A program made the translations under genes and the position numbers. A stretch of 44,191 nt of DNA, from contig JAPPBX010000106.1 in NCBI GenBank assembly GCA_026702755.1, forward strand, positions 1-44,191, written 5' to 3'. Numbering within the stretch: position 1 is the stretch's first letter; every line of letters starts with the position of its first letter. The DNA is from Candidatus Poribacteria bacterium (lineage in GTDB: Bacteria > Poribacteria > WGA-4E > WGA-3G). Shown here piece by piece: positions 34,436 through 42,122 of this stretch. The notes beneath the pieces were generated by a model. That model ran no database searches and was not told the origin of the DNA. It saw nothing but the letters and a program-made list of their open reading frames with translations.

Positions 34436-35272
34436 ATGCAGGCACACCGGATAAAAAACCTATTTTCTGTCATCGCGCGTCATTACGACTTTCTCAACTC
34501 GCTGTTAAGTTTGAAACGCGACAGAAGTTGGCGGCACGAAACCGTTAAGGTCAGTGATGTCAAACCGGCGAGCAAGGTGTTAGATGTCTGTACAGGTACA
34601 GGTGAACTTGCCCTTGCATACTCGGACAAAATTGGGGCGGAGGGTTTTGTCATCGGTTCAGATTTCTGCTTCGAGATGCTCGTTATCGGAAATCAGAAAG
34701 TCGGAACTGGAAGAGGGGAACAAAAGAGAGGAAGGATGGAAGAGGGGAAGGATGGGGACCCCAACCTTCCACCTTTCCACCCTTCCAGTCCAACGCCTTC
34801 CCTCCTTCCAACCCCTTCTGCCAGCCCCCGTTTCCTGGCAGCGGATACCCTCATTCTGCCCTTTCTGGACGATACCTTCGATGTTGTCTCTGTAGGTTTC
34901 GGGATTCGGAACGTTGCGGATTTAGAAATGGGGATACGTGAGATGACACGCGTTGCTGCGCCGGGAGGTCGAGTCGTTATCTTGGAGTTTACACAACCCG
35001 TAAATCCACTATTTCGGAGTCTCTACTATTTCTATTTCACGAAGATTTTACCTTTCATCGGGAACTTAATCTCACGCAACAAAGACGATGCGTACGGGTA
35101 TCTCCCCCGTTCAGTTATGAAATTCCCGGATTGTGATGCTCTGAAAACGGTAATGGAGCAGTGTGGATTGATGGATGTACAGTATTACCGAAAAACGTTC
35201 GGTATCGTGGCAATTCACGTTGGTAAGAAACCTGATAAGGCATCGTCTGAATCAGGATTTACAGGATTATAA
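34436..35272 (+). CDS. UbiE/MenG quinone-biosynthesis methyltransferase with an inserted foldback
   Basis: SAM-dependent C-methyltransferase of menaquinone or ubiquinone synthesis. Its family start IKNLFSVIARHYDFLNSLLS, SAM motif VLDVCTGTGELAL and FDVVSVGFGIRNVADLEMG are clear. The protein has 278 residues from the ATG at 34436, four bases after the pheT stop; family members have about 235-250. The excess, about 35 residues at 89-131, is low-complexity (GEQKRGRMEEGKDG, then PPFHPSSPTPSLLPTPSASP) between the MLxxGxxK and LPFLDD motifs. It is encoded by a purine/pyrimidine foldback. The last residues, SESGFTGL, come from a second repeat. Without neighbours from the quinone pathway, ubiE and menG cannot be told apart. 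Confidence 0.88.
   Translation: MQAHRIKNLFSVIARHYDFLNSLLSLKRDRSWRHETVKVSDVKPASKVLDVCTGTGELALAYSDKIGAEGFVIGSDFCFEMLVIGNQKVGTGRGEQKRGRMEEGKDGDPNLPPFHPSSPTPSLLPTPSASPRFLAADTLILPFLDDTFDVVSVGFGIRNVADLEMGIREMTRVAAPGGRVVILEFTQPVNPLFRSLYYFYFTKILPFIGNLISRNKDDAYGYLPRSVMKFPDCDALKTVMEQCGLMDVQYYRKTFGIVAIHVGKKPDKASSESGFTGL
34730..34786. repeat. 57-bp purine/pyrimidine foldback inside the methyltransferase gene
   Basis: A G/A-rich arm (34730-34757) and a C/T-rich arm (34759-34786) are complementary at 23 of 28 positions with a one-base loop. The surrounding 34701-34828 is similarly purine- then pyrimidine-biased. Confidence 0.8.
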
Positions 35273-35290
35273 GACTTTCAGGATTGTGAA
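35246..35290 (+). repeat. CAGGATT repeat across the 3' end of the methyltransferase gene
   Basis: CAGGATT occurs three times (35253, 35262 and 35279) in an AT-rich 45-bp stretch. It supplies the last codons and the stop of the gene and part of the spacer after it. Confidence 0.6.
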
Positions 35291-35327
35291 AGCAGCAGGT
35301 ATGTGTTTATGGTAGCGATGTTTTCTC

Positions 35328-36269
35328 TTATGCCTTCACCAAACGCTCTACATGTGCCACAACGGACTCGGACACCCCCTCTAAACTATAGCCACCTTCC
35401 AATGCCGAGACAACACGCCCTGATGCGGTCTCTTCGGCAAACTCAAGAATTAGGTCCGTCAGTGCGGCAAATCCGTCCGCTGTGAGTTCAGTTCCGGCGA
35501 GCGGATCCAGGTAGTGTGCATCGAAGCCTGCCGAAATTAATATGACTTCCGGTGAAAAATCTTGTAAGACGGGGATGAGAACATCCGTAAAGACCGCGGT
35601 GTATTCGCTATCACCACTCCCTGTAGGCATCGGTACATTCAGCGTTGTACCATGCGCTTTTCCGTTACCACGCTCGCGACTTGAACCCGTCCCGGGATAG
35701 AGCGGTGACTGGTGGATAGAGAAAAAGAAGACCGTCTCATCTTCATAAAAAATGTCTTGTGTGCCGTTCCCGTGATGAACATCCCAGTCAACAATCGCAA
35801 CTTTCCCGATCCCGTGTTCACGCTGAAGATACCGAGCAGCAATCGCGATGTTGTTGAATAAGCAAAAACCCATGCTTTGTCCCTGCGTAGCGTGGTGTCC
35901 CGGTGGACGCACCATAGCAAAAGCATTTTTCACGGTTCCCGTTGCGACTGCATCCGCCACACGCAGGACACCACCTGTCGAAAGCAGCGCAATATCAAAC
36001 GATTCGTGACAAACGGTGGTGTCGTAAGTGAGCGGGATTTCTCGTTCGCAGTGTTGCTGGATATGTGCTGGATAGGCAGGATTGTGTGCGTAACAGAGTT
36101 GATCTACGCTTGCCGGAATAGGTTCAATAGCGTGCAATTGGTCCCAGATGTCGCTTTCCTGAAGTGCTGCTAAACTCGCGCGGAGCCGGTCTGGTCGCTC
36201 TGGGTGTCCCGGACCGGTATCGTGATTAAGGTAGTCTGGATGATAGGCGAACCCTGTTTTTTGTGTCAT
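35328..36269 (-). CDS. histone-deacetylase-superfamily amidohydrolase (AcuC-like)
   Basis: A zinc-dependent deacetylase of the HDAC/AcuC/polyamine-deacetylase fold, 313 residues. The sequence RPPGHHATQGQSMGFCLFNN contains the catalytic tandem histidines; zinc ligands lie in IVDWDVHHGNGT and SAGFDAHYLDP. The C-terminal LEGGYSLEG is also canonical. The frame is open to 36332, but the ATG at 36269 sits right before the family start TGFAYHPDYLNHDTGPGHPERP. The substrate could be acetyl-polyamines, an acetyl-protein or another acetyl-amide. It converges on the UbiE-like gene. Confidence 0.9.
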   Translation of the reverse strand: MTQKTGFAYHPDYLNHDTGPGHPERPDRLRASLAALQESDIWDQLHAIEPIPASVDQLCYAHNPAYPAHIQQHCEREIPLTYDTTVCHESFDIALLSTGGVLRVADAVATGTVKNAFAMVRPPGHHATQGQSMGFCLFNNIAIAARYLQREHGIGKVAIVDWDVHHGNGTQDIFYEDETVFFFSIHQSPLYPGTGSSRERGNGKAHGTTLNVPMPTGSGDSEYTAVFTDVLIPVLQDFSPEVILISAGFDAHYLDPLAGTELTADGFAALTDLILEFAEETASGRVVSALEGGYSLEGVSESVVAHVERLVKA

Positions 36270-36343
36270 AACCGTTTTTTCTCGTGTATTCAATGCGTAC
36301 AGGTGTAAAGAGGCAATAGGCAGCACCAACATTTCAAGGGAGG

Positions 36344-36676
36344 CTATTGGGCATTACATAAAGTTTTGTTTACAGAAAGAAGATCAATTTCCTTACGCAG
36401 GCGAGAGTTAGCGTCATTATCTCGATGGACGCAGATGCAATTAACCCCGTGCCTTCTTATGCAAGGCAACTTCTGGTGATTTGGAATTCTCTCTTTTAAC
36501 GAACTTGTTTGGCCAATGTATAGAAACGTGTGTGCGCCCTTCCCATCTAAACCCACGCTCCGCTTAGAGAAGATGTAGACCCCGCCAGCAGAATTAAAAA
36601 TTGTATCCGTAGTATAAACCTCAAAGGCATAGATCCCGAATTTGCCCTTAAATGTCGCGTCAGTTATTTTTCCCAC
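36344..36676 (-). CDS. stand-alone GIY-YIG domain protein
   Basis: A 110-residue protein that is essentially one GIY-YIG nuclease domain: GVYIFSKRS, then FLYIGQTSSLKERIPNH with the conserved Tyr-Ile-Gly and Arg, then a Glu in RLRKEIDLL and a terminal Asn (TLCN). Catalytic positions look present. The frame is open to 36778, overlapping hicB, but the GTG at 36676 has AGAGGAGGA five bases before it and is the better start. It lies downstream of hicAB on the same strand. Its target is unknown; homing, restriction or repair roles are all seen in this superfamily. Confidence 0.75.
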   Translation of the reverse strand: MGKITDATFKGKFGIYAFEVYTTDTIFNSAGGVYIFSKRSVGLDGKGAHTFLYIGQTSSLKERIPNHQKLPCIRRHGVNCICVHRDNDANSRLRKEIDLLSVNKTLCNAQ

Positions 36677-36756
36677 GTTGTCCTCCTCTCTGTTCAATTT
36701 TATCATACTGAAAGCACAGCATTGAGTAACGGTTTCAGCTCTGTTGTTAAGGAAAT

Positions 36757-37113
36757 TCAAGGGCAAGTTACAGTCCAATCAAACTGCCAAGTTGGATGTA
36801 TATTTCCAGGGAAAGGTTCGTACTCATGAATTACATTGTTAATGTCAATATCGAATGGATCTTCTTGCTGCTGCGTTCCACCTTCAAAAAGTACAGATGA
36901 GTGTGCATCTGAGCTGGGCTGAGGCACCTCATCGCCGTACTGTTTTGATGTTTCTATCCAACAGAACATCGCGTCCTTCCCGTTGGTTATCGCTTCATCA
37001 ATTGTCTCTCCATCAGAGATACACCCCGGCAAGTCAGGAAATTCAATTAGATAACCACCGCCTTCTTCAGGTGGCAGTATACTTATCTTAAACGGATACT
37101 CAAACTTTCTCAT
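36757..37113 (-). CDS. hicB: HicB-family antitoxin lacking an evident DNA-binding domain
   Basis: Neutralises the HicA ribonuclease. Residues 1-65 form the partial RNase H-like HicB fold: FKISILPPEEGGGYLIEFPD, LPGCISDGETIDEAITNGKD. Typical HicB proteins end in a ribbon-helix-helix or helix-turn-helix that represses the operon; here the last 50 residues are acidic and aromatic (HSSVLFEGGTQQQEDPFD, FPGNIHPTWQFDWTV) with no such motif. I found no better continuation in another frame. It starts three bases after the hicA stop. The family call is secure; autoregulation is doubtful. Confidence 0.85.
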   Translation of the reverse strand: MRKFEYPFKISILPPEEGGGYLIEFPDLPGCISDGETIDEAITNGKDAMFCWIETSKQYGDEVPQPSSDAHSSVLFEGGTQQQEDPFDIDINNVIHEYEPFPGNIHPTWQFDWTVTCP

Positions 37114-37116
37114 AAT

Positions 37117-37356
37117 TTATCTCTCTAACTGATCAATTGCCTGCACAAGTTGTCGAATATATGCTGCTTTTATCGGGCGACGAGCGGGAATAGTCAGTCG
37201 TTCTCCCGAATCGTGGCGTAGTGTGACATGGCTACTGCCACCTCTCGGTCGGTTCATTGAAAATCCATATCGCTCTGCTAACGTCTCAATATGAGTAATC
37301 CGCCAGTCATCATGTGGATTATTTCTCATTCTTTCCAGCAATTTGTCTCGGCGCAT
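37117..37356 (-). CDS. hicA: HicA-family mRNA interferase toxin
   Basis: A 79-residue double-stranded-RNA-binding-fold ribonuclease that blocks translation by cutting mRNA. The catalytic histidine is H43 in RGGSSHVTLRH; the following SGERLTIPARRPIKAAYIRQLV is the standard HicA end. The N-terminal part is a little longer than usual. It is the promoter-proximal gene of a hicA-hicB pair on the minus strand, three bases from hicB. Confidence 0.9.
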   Translation of the reverse strand: MRRDKLLERMRNNPHDDWRITHIETLAERYGFSMNRPRGGSSHVTLRHDSGERLTIPARRPIKAAYIRQLVQAIDQLER

Positions 37357-37409
37357 GGAAATAGGACTCCGCCCAGCATTATCTTCCGTACCACTGTTGT
37401 TCGGCTGTA

Positions 37410-38882
37410 CTATTCACGAAATAGAATTTTTTTCATTTTACCCGGTTGTGCCCAATTGCATTTACCCGCGCCGTTGAGCTGCCGTAATAGCGTCGGAATC
37501 TCAGGATCTTCAAGGGCACTCTTAATCCTTTGTGCGCTACCTTCAGACCAGCAAGGAATAAATGCATGCATCGATTGGTTGCCCTGCCAAACCCGTCCAT
37601 CTATGCCACTTAACACAATTGGACGAAATTGTCTTTTTCCATACGCTTCCCATATTACTTTGAAAGGCGCGAACGAATAGGGACCGACACCGAACAATGC
37701 CCACCAATATCCTCTATCAATAGCCGATCGGAGGAGCGTTCCCCGTCGAGTTTGTAAGACTTCTTGCGCACTCTCAAGATAATCCTTTAAGGCGGTATGC
37801 TCTTGAATCTGATGCCACGACATCGGCTTTCCAGTTTGCTGATGATACGGTAGAAGTATCCACTTGCGGGGAGATGATGAAGCGTCTTGCTGCCAGATAT
37901 CCTTTGTCGCGAGCGGATATAGAAACTCTTCAGGAAGATCCGAAGGCTTGTCCTGAAAAATAAAAATGCCATTGGCACCACATGTATTCACACCTTGTCG
38001 AGGCACTTGCGTCGGCGACAAGTTAATGTCAAGCCTTGGATCTGTTTTCAGTTGATTAAGGTGCCGAACGACCCGCCATGGGTCTGCCAAATCTTTAAGT
38101 GGTACCGCATTGTGTTCAGTCCATTTTCCGTGTGATTCTCTGAAATATGAAACTGGGAAAATCTGGCGCATATCGCACCGGAATTTGGCACAGCAGTATG
38201 ACGTGTTAATGCCTTTAAACACCTGGGACGACGTGAATTCGTAGACCGTATCCACAGCAAAGTCACGTTGATTCGCGCTGTAGTTTCTAAAACCTCTATG
38301 CGCGCCATCACCGAAAAAGAGAGATAGAGGCAGATAGAAATACCCAACCCCACCCTTTTTGAGTAATCTACCAAGAACAATCTTTAAAACGAGTGCTGCT
38401 ATATCAATACGGGAAGAGCCTAAGAGCAACTGCTGCTTGTCTGGCACCAGTTCCTCTGTGAGGAAAAAAGGCTTTACACGCGTTTTGTAATCCGATGGTA
38501 GATCTCCGAAATTCGCCCACGGTGGATTACCGACAAGAATGTCATACTTTCTCGCGTGCGATTCCATAATCACATCTTGGCAGAAGAATTGCGTCACTGG
38601 AAAGTCAATACCAAATTCTTGCTTAACCTTCTTTCTAAACCACGCCAGATGTGCAGCGTTCATTTCAATGAGCGTTAAGCGGGACAAGCGTTCTGGGGTG
38701 ATAGGGATACCTTTGCCCCTTGCGATATGGAGCAGTGCAAGTACAAACGAGCCCCTCCCCGCAGTTGGATCACAGATATGTGCGCCATCAAGCCACGCCT
38801 CGAAGATGGCCCACCTGTTGATGAGCCATTCTGCCCACTTCAGTGGCGTAAAAACCTCTCCAATTCCAGTCGATTTATCCAT
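37410..38882 (-). CDS. orphan N6-adenine DNA methyltransferase
   Basis: A 490-residue class of methylase with SAM-binding motif I ICDPTAGRGSFVLALL (about 37-52) and catalytic motif IV VGNPPW (NPPW at 119-122), which indicates N6-adenine methylation. The gamma-like order and a C-terminal region of about 250 residues, probably for target recognition, resemble the Eco57I/type IIG and N-6 methylase group. No restriction endonuclease domain is fused, and none is clearly adjacent; the GIY-YIG gene 700 bp downstream is the only nuclease candidate. It may be a solitary regulatory methylase or part of a defence system. Confidence 0.85.
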   Translation of the reverse strand: MDKSTGIGEVFTPLKWAEWLINRWAIFEAWLDGAHICDPTAGRGSFVLALLHIARGKGIPITPERLSRLTLIEMNAAHLAWFRKKVKQEFGIDFPVTQFFCQDVIMESHARKYDILVGNPPWANFGDLPSDYKTRVKPFFLTEELVPDKQQLLLGSSRIDIAALVLKIVLGRLLKKGGVGYFYLPLSLFFGDGAHRGFRNYSANQRDFAVDTVYEFTSSQVFKGINTSYCCAKFRCDMRQIFPVSYFRESHGKWTEHNAVPLKDLADPWRVVRHLNQLKTDPRLDINLSPTQVPRQGVNTCGANGIFIFQDKPSDLPEEFLYPLATKDIWQQDASSSPRKWILLPYHQQTGKPMSWHQIQEHTALKDYLESAQEVLQTRRGTLLRSAIDRGYWWALFGVGPYSFAPFKVIWEAYGKRQFRPIVLSGIDGRVWQGNQSMHAFIPCWSEGSAQRIKSALEDPEIPTLLRQLNGAGKCNWAQPGKMKKILFRE

Positions 38883-38955
38883 GTAGGAGCGACCTTCACG
38901 TCGCGATTCTTTGTTGCCGAGACAATTCCCGAACCGCGACCTTCTGCTTAATTCG
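38883..38955. repeat. GCGACCTTC-containing dispersed-type element before the methylase gene
   Basis: TAGGAGCGACCTTCACGTCGC (38884 on) contains the small hairpin GCGAC/GTCGC, and GCGACCTTC recurs near 38936. It touches the methylase start codon and resembles the starts at 16183 and 29727. Confidence 0.45.
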
Positions 38956-38971
38956 CCTTTCCATTATCAAC

Positions 38972-39742
38972 TTATCGGGAAGTCTTTACCCGTGCCCAAG
39001 TTGTCGCCAATTTGCCTTCCGGTTCAACAGCGAAAGCCTCATCCCAACCATTCAACAATTGTGCAATCTCATCAGCCTCAAGGGCGCGACTGAGAATGAC
39101 AATCTCGTCAATGCCACCGGTGAAAGACTCTGGTCCGAATTTAAGTTGCAAAGTCTGTCCTGCGGCGACCTTGCCACCCCATTCCGGCTTCCAATCTGCC
39201 TTACCGGAATCCAATGCCCCTTTTTTACTTTCGGGTTCACCATCAACGTACATCTCAACATTTTTACCGTCATAAGTTCCAGCAACATGGTGCCACTTTC
39301 CCTGTTCCAGTTCTGTTTTGCCGTAGAACCCGGGTGTAATTCCATTGGCTGTCCAAACTCTGAAGGAGAAGCCATCAGGAATTGGTTCACCACCGGACTG
39401 GTCCTCCAGCAGATAGGCACCATTTTTTCTGACACCGGTATCTGAATCGGCATCTACTCGGAACCAAGCTGCAACAGTCAATTCGTCACTGACGCTCTGG
39501 ATGCTTTTTGAATCTTGGACGTCAATGCTGCCACCGCCCCCAGCGACGACGGCTTTACCAAATTTGCCGTTCTCAAATTTAAAATTTCCAACAATCTTTC
39601 CATCATTGTCGTTGCCCGATGAGTCTTTAACGTCGCCTTCAAAGAGCCATACACCAACAATCGCTGGATCGTCTTCTTCTAATGCCCATGAACCGGCGCA
39701 AAAACATAAGAGTAATGCGACACCTATACTCAACAATTTCAT
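38972..39742 (-). CDS. secreted LamG/concanavalin A-like domain protein
   Basis: A 256-residue exported protein with signal peptide KLLSIGVALLLCFCAGSWA. The remainder is one LamG-like jelly roll: IVGVWLFEGDVKDSSGNDND, then LTVAAWFRVDAD, KWHHVAGTYDGKNVEMYVDG and GGIDEIVILSRALEADEI. The tail GKLATTWARVKTSR lies beyond the domain. Such domains bind glycans or cell-surface partners; no catalytic glutamates of glucanases were recognised. The ATG at 39742 has GGAGGA upstream and replaces a start 11 codons earlier. This protein type is the main clue to the lineage. Confidence 0.85.
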   Translation of the reverse strand: MKLLSIGVALLLCFCAGSWALEEDDPAIVGVWLFEGDVKDSSGNDNDGKIVGNFKFENGKFGKAVVAGGGGSIDVQDSKSIQSVSDELTVAAWFRVDADSDTGVRKNGAYLLEDQSGGEPIPDGFSFRVWTANGITPGFYGKTELEQGKWHHVAGTYDGKNVEMYVDGEPESKKGALDSGKADWKPEWGGKVAAGQTLQLKFGPESFTGGIDEIVILSRALEADEIAQLLNGWDEAFAVEPEGKLATTWARVKTSR

Positions 39743-39844
39743 TCTGAATTCCTCCATGAGATACGAAAATCCCAAAGTCTTATTGGGTAAAAAATCTTAA
39801 GATGTTAAGTGAACAGGTTTCCCTGTATTCCCATTGTACAAAAC

Positions 39845-39874
39845 ATTATAACACGTTTCTTTTTCTTCTGCCAG
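39845..39874 (-). promoter_or_regulatory. possible promoter for the LamG gene
   Basis: On the minus strand CTGGCA (39874-39869), an 18-bp spacer and a perfect TATAAT (39850-39845), about 100 bp before the ATG. Confidence 0.4.
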
Positions 39875-39893
39875 AAGCATTTTACATTTTCTC

Positions 39894-39922
39894 TTGTAGA
39901 TTCACACGGAATATGCTAAACT
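39894..39922 (+). promoter_or_regulatory. possible promoter for the radical SAM gene
   Basis: TTGTAG (39894-39899), a 17-bp spacer and TAAACT (39917-39922), about 55 bp before the ATG. Confidence 0.4.
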
Positions 39923-39976
39923 TTAACGCATGTTTGGAATCCGTACTATAAGGTCACGCAAGAAGAGGACAATCAG

Positions 39977-41275
39977 ATGGTTCAACACAATGCCCCGCGC
40001 GCATTTCATGTAATGACAAAGCCGATCGGACCGATATGTAATCTGGATTGCGAGTATTGTTTCTATCTCGATAAAGAGAAACTTTACCCCGAAACGCGCT
40101 CCTTCCGAATGAATGATGCGATTTTGGAAAATTACGTCAAACAATACATTGAGGCACAAGAGGTCAACGAAGTCACATTCGCATGGCAAGGCGGCGAGCC
40201 TACATTGATGGGTGTGGATTTCTTCCGACAAGCAATCAGATACCAGCAGAAATACAGACGTCCCGGCATGCAGATTCAGAATTCGTTTCAGACAAACGCC
40301 ACACTCCTTGACGATGAATGGGGAGAGTTTTTTAAGCGGAACAAATTTCTAATCGGCGTAAGTATCGACGGACCGCCGGAAACTCACGATAAATACCGCT
40401 ACGATAAACGCGGTAGACCCTCCTCCGAGCAAGTAATCAAGGGGTTGCGTGTTTTGCAGAAACACAACGTCGATTATAATATACTGTGTGTCGTCAATAA
40501 ACACAACGCCGAGTATCCCAAGGAAGTCTATAACTACTTCAAAGAGCTTGGCGCAGAGTTTATGCAGTTCATTCCTGCAGTTGAGCATTTCGGTGGAAAA
40601 AACGTGTCCCCGCGTTCCGTTACGGCACGGCAGTACGGTAAATTTCTGTGTGCCATCTTCGATGAATGGGTCGTGAACGACATTGGCAGAATTTTCGTCC
40701 AGATTTTCGATGTGGCGTTAGAGGCGTGGTTGGGCTATAACCCAAGTCTCTGTGTTTTCAATGAAACCTGCGGTGATGCCCTCGCTATTGAGCATAACGG
40801 GGATTTCTACTCTTGCGATCATTTCGTTACGCCCGACTACCACGTTGGGAACATTGAGGAGAACACTATTGCTGAGATGGTGGATTCAACGTTCCAACGC
40901 AAATTCGGGACCGATAAACGAGATACGCTCCCCGAATACTGCCGAAGCTGCGAAGTGAAGTTCGTCTGTAATGGCGGTTGTCCGAAAAACCGATTCATCA
41001 AAACGCCCACGGGTGAAGACGGTTTGAACTACCTCTGTGCTGGCTATAAGCAATTTTTCAATCACATCGACGAACCGATGAAGATGATGGCTGCTGCACT
41101 GCAAGCAGGACGACCTGCAAATAGCATCATGCCGATTCTACGGCAGCGTCGGCAGGAAAAAGCACAAGGCAACACCCCGATAGCCGCAAAAGTCTCACAG
41201 AAAGTCGGACGGAACTCACCGTGTCCGTGTGGCAGCGGTCGAAAGTATAAACAGTGTTGTTTAAACAAAACGTAA
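39977..41275 (+). CDS. anaerobic sulfatase-maturating-enzyme-like radical SAM protein with SEC-C tail
   Basis: A 432-residue radical SAM enzyme. The SAM-cluster motif is C21-x3-C25-x2-C28 (CNLDCEYCFY). AWQGGEPTLMG and VSIDGPPETHD are typical of anSME, which oxidises a Cys or Ser of sulfatases to formylglycine. SPASM cysteines for two auxiliary clusters lie at about 255-345, including CRSCEVKFVCNGGCPKNRF. The last 25 residues form a SEC-C zinc motif, VGRNSPCPCGSGRKYKQCC, which is not part of the core enzyme. No sulfatase gene is in the window. The zeta-type gene follows after 29 bp. Confidence 0.9.
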   Translation: MVQHNAPRAFHVMTKPIGPICNLDCEYCFYLDKEKLYPETRSFRMNDAILENYVKQYIEAQEVNEVTFAWQGGEPTLMGVDFFRQAIRYQQKYRRPGMQIQNSFQTNATLLDDEWGEFFKRNKFLIGVSIDGPPETHDKYRYDKRGRPSSEQVIKGLRVLQKHNVDYNILCVVNKHNAEYPKEVYNYFKELGAEFMQFIPAVEHFGGKNVSPRSVTARQYGKFLCAIFDEWVVNDIGRIFVQIFDVALEAWLGYNPSLCVFNETCGDALAIEHNGDFYSCDHFVTPDYHVGNIEENTIAEMVDSTFQRKFGTDKRDTLPEYCRSCEVKFVCNGGCPKNRFIKTPTGEDGLNYLCAGYKQFFNHIDEPMKMMAAALQAGRPANSIMPILRQRRQEKAQGNTPIAAKVSQKVGRNSPCPCGSGRKYKQCCLNKT

Positions 41276-41304
41276 GCCAGCCTCCTGCGTGAAAGGGCAC
41301 AATT

Positions 41305-41892
41305 TTGTCAAAAAATGTAATAGTCGTAGCGGGTCCAAACGGGTCCGGCAAAACGACGTTTGTTTCCGAATATCTTCGAGAGTCAGAGATTTCTGAATAC
41401 ATCAGTGCCGATGCAATCGCGGAAAGACTGGTATCCCGACCGGAGGACATGGACAGCGTCAAAATTCAGGCAGGTCGGCTCTTTATACGAGAAATCCATG
41501 GGCTTATCCAATCAGGGACAGATTTTATTGTAGAGGTGACGCTTGCTGGAAAAGGGTTTGCAAGAACTATCTCTCAATTGAAACGTGCTGGCTATACAGT
41601 CACAATCGTCTTTATTTTTCTTAAATCCCCTGAGACGAGCGTTGCTCGTGTGCGAAATCGAGTAAGTGCTGGCGGACACCATGTGCCAACAGAAGATGTT
41701 GTGCGTCGCTTCTACCGGAGCAAGCAAAACTTTTGGAACACTTATAGAAACCTGGTAGATCAGTGGCACATGTTTTACAATTCTGTGGAATATTTTCAGG
41801 CGGTTGCCTTTGGTAAATACAATCAGGTTACAGTGATAAACGAAGATTATTTTCAACTGTTTATACGAGACCTTCATGATGGAGAAGCATAA
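41305..41892 (+). CDS. zeta-toxin-like P-loop kinase
   Basis: A 195-residue P-loop protein. It has Walker A GPNGSGKTT (residues 10-18), ISADAIAERL with the aspartate typical of zeta/PezT-type folds, FIVEVTLAGKGF, and an arginine-rich lid (ARVRNRVSAGGHHVP). Classical zeta toxins phosphorylate UDP-N-acetylglucosamine; the substrate of this shorter branch is not established. Translation starts at TTG with GAAAGGG upstream. Its stop overlaps the ATG of a small downstream gene (TAATG), the typical arrangement of a toxin with its partner. It might instead be a housekeeping kinase. Confidence 0.8.
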   Translation: MSKNVIVVAGPNGSGKTTFVSEYLRESEISEYISADAIAERLVSRPEDMDSVKIQAGRLFIREIHGLIQSGTDFIVEVTLAGKGFARTISQLKRAGYTVTIVFIFLKSPETSVARVRNRVSAGGHHVPTEDVVRRFYRSKQNFWNTYRNLVDQWHMFYNSVEYFQAVAFGKYNQVTVINEDYFQLFIRDLHDGEA

Positions 41893-42122
41893 TGCACCAA
41901 GACAAATCGGATTCTGTTGATATTCATAAACAGACCCTCGAACTCCTACGAATCGGCAATCGCGCTGTTAAAAGAGCACAAGAGGAGAACCGCAAAAAAG
42001 GGATTCCGAATGTGTATGATTTCAACGGGCATCTTTACTATGAACTCCCTAATGGTGAACTAACGAAAGAAGACCCGTATCCGTTATCAAAAGAAACGGA
42101 TTCAAAAGAGGAAAAATGTTAA
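41892..42122 (+). CDS. small partner protein of the zeta-type kinase
   Basis: A 76-residue charged protein. It has an N-terminal helix (KQTLELLRIGNRAVKRAQEE), then a short beta-like segment (GIPNVYDFNGHLYYELPNGE) and an acidic/lysine tail. The start overlaps the upstream stop by one base and its own stop overlaps the next ATG by seven bases, so all three genes are translationally coupled. By position and size it is a candidate antitoxin, but I cannot name a family. Confidence 0.7.
   Translation: MHQDKSDSVDIHKQTLELLRIGNRAVKRAQEENRKKGIPNVYDFNGHLYYELPNGELTKEDPYPLSKETDSKEEKC

Noticed and set aside
34730-34786. Foldback in the methyltransferase gene as an internal terminator
   Set aside because: No T-run follows, and the frame continues through intact enzyme motifs.
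36676-36778. Longer start for the GIY-YIG protein at 36778
   Set aside because: It overlaps hicB and lacks a ribosome binding site, whereas GTG 36676 has a strong one.
37410-38882. Methylase as a fused restriction-modification (type IIG) enzyme
   Set aside because: At 490 residues there is no room for, and no motif of, an endonuclease domain.
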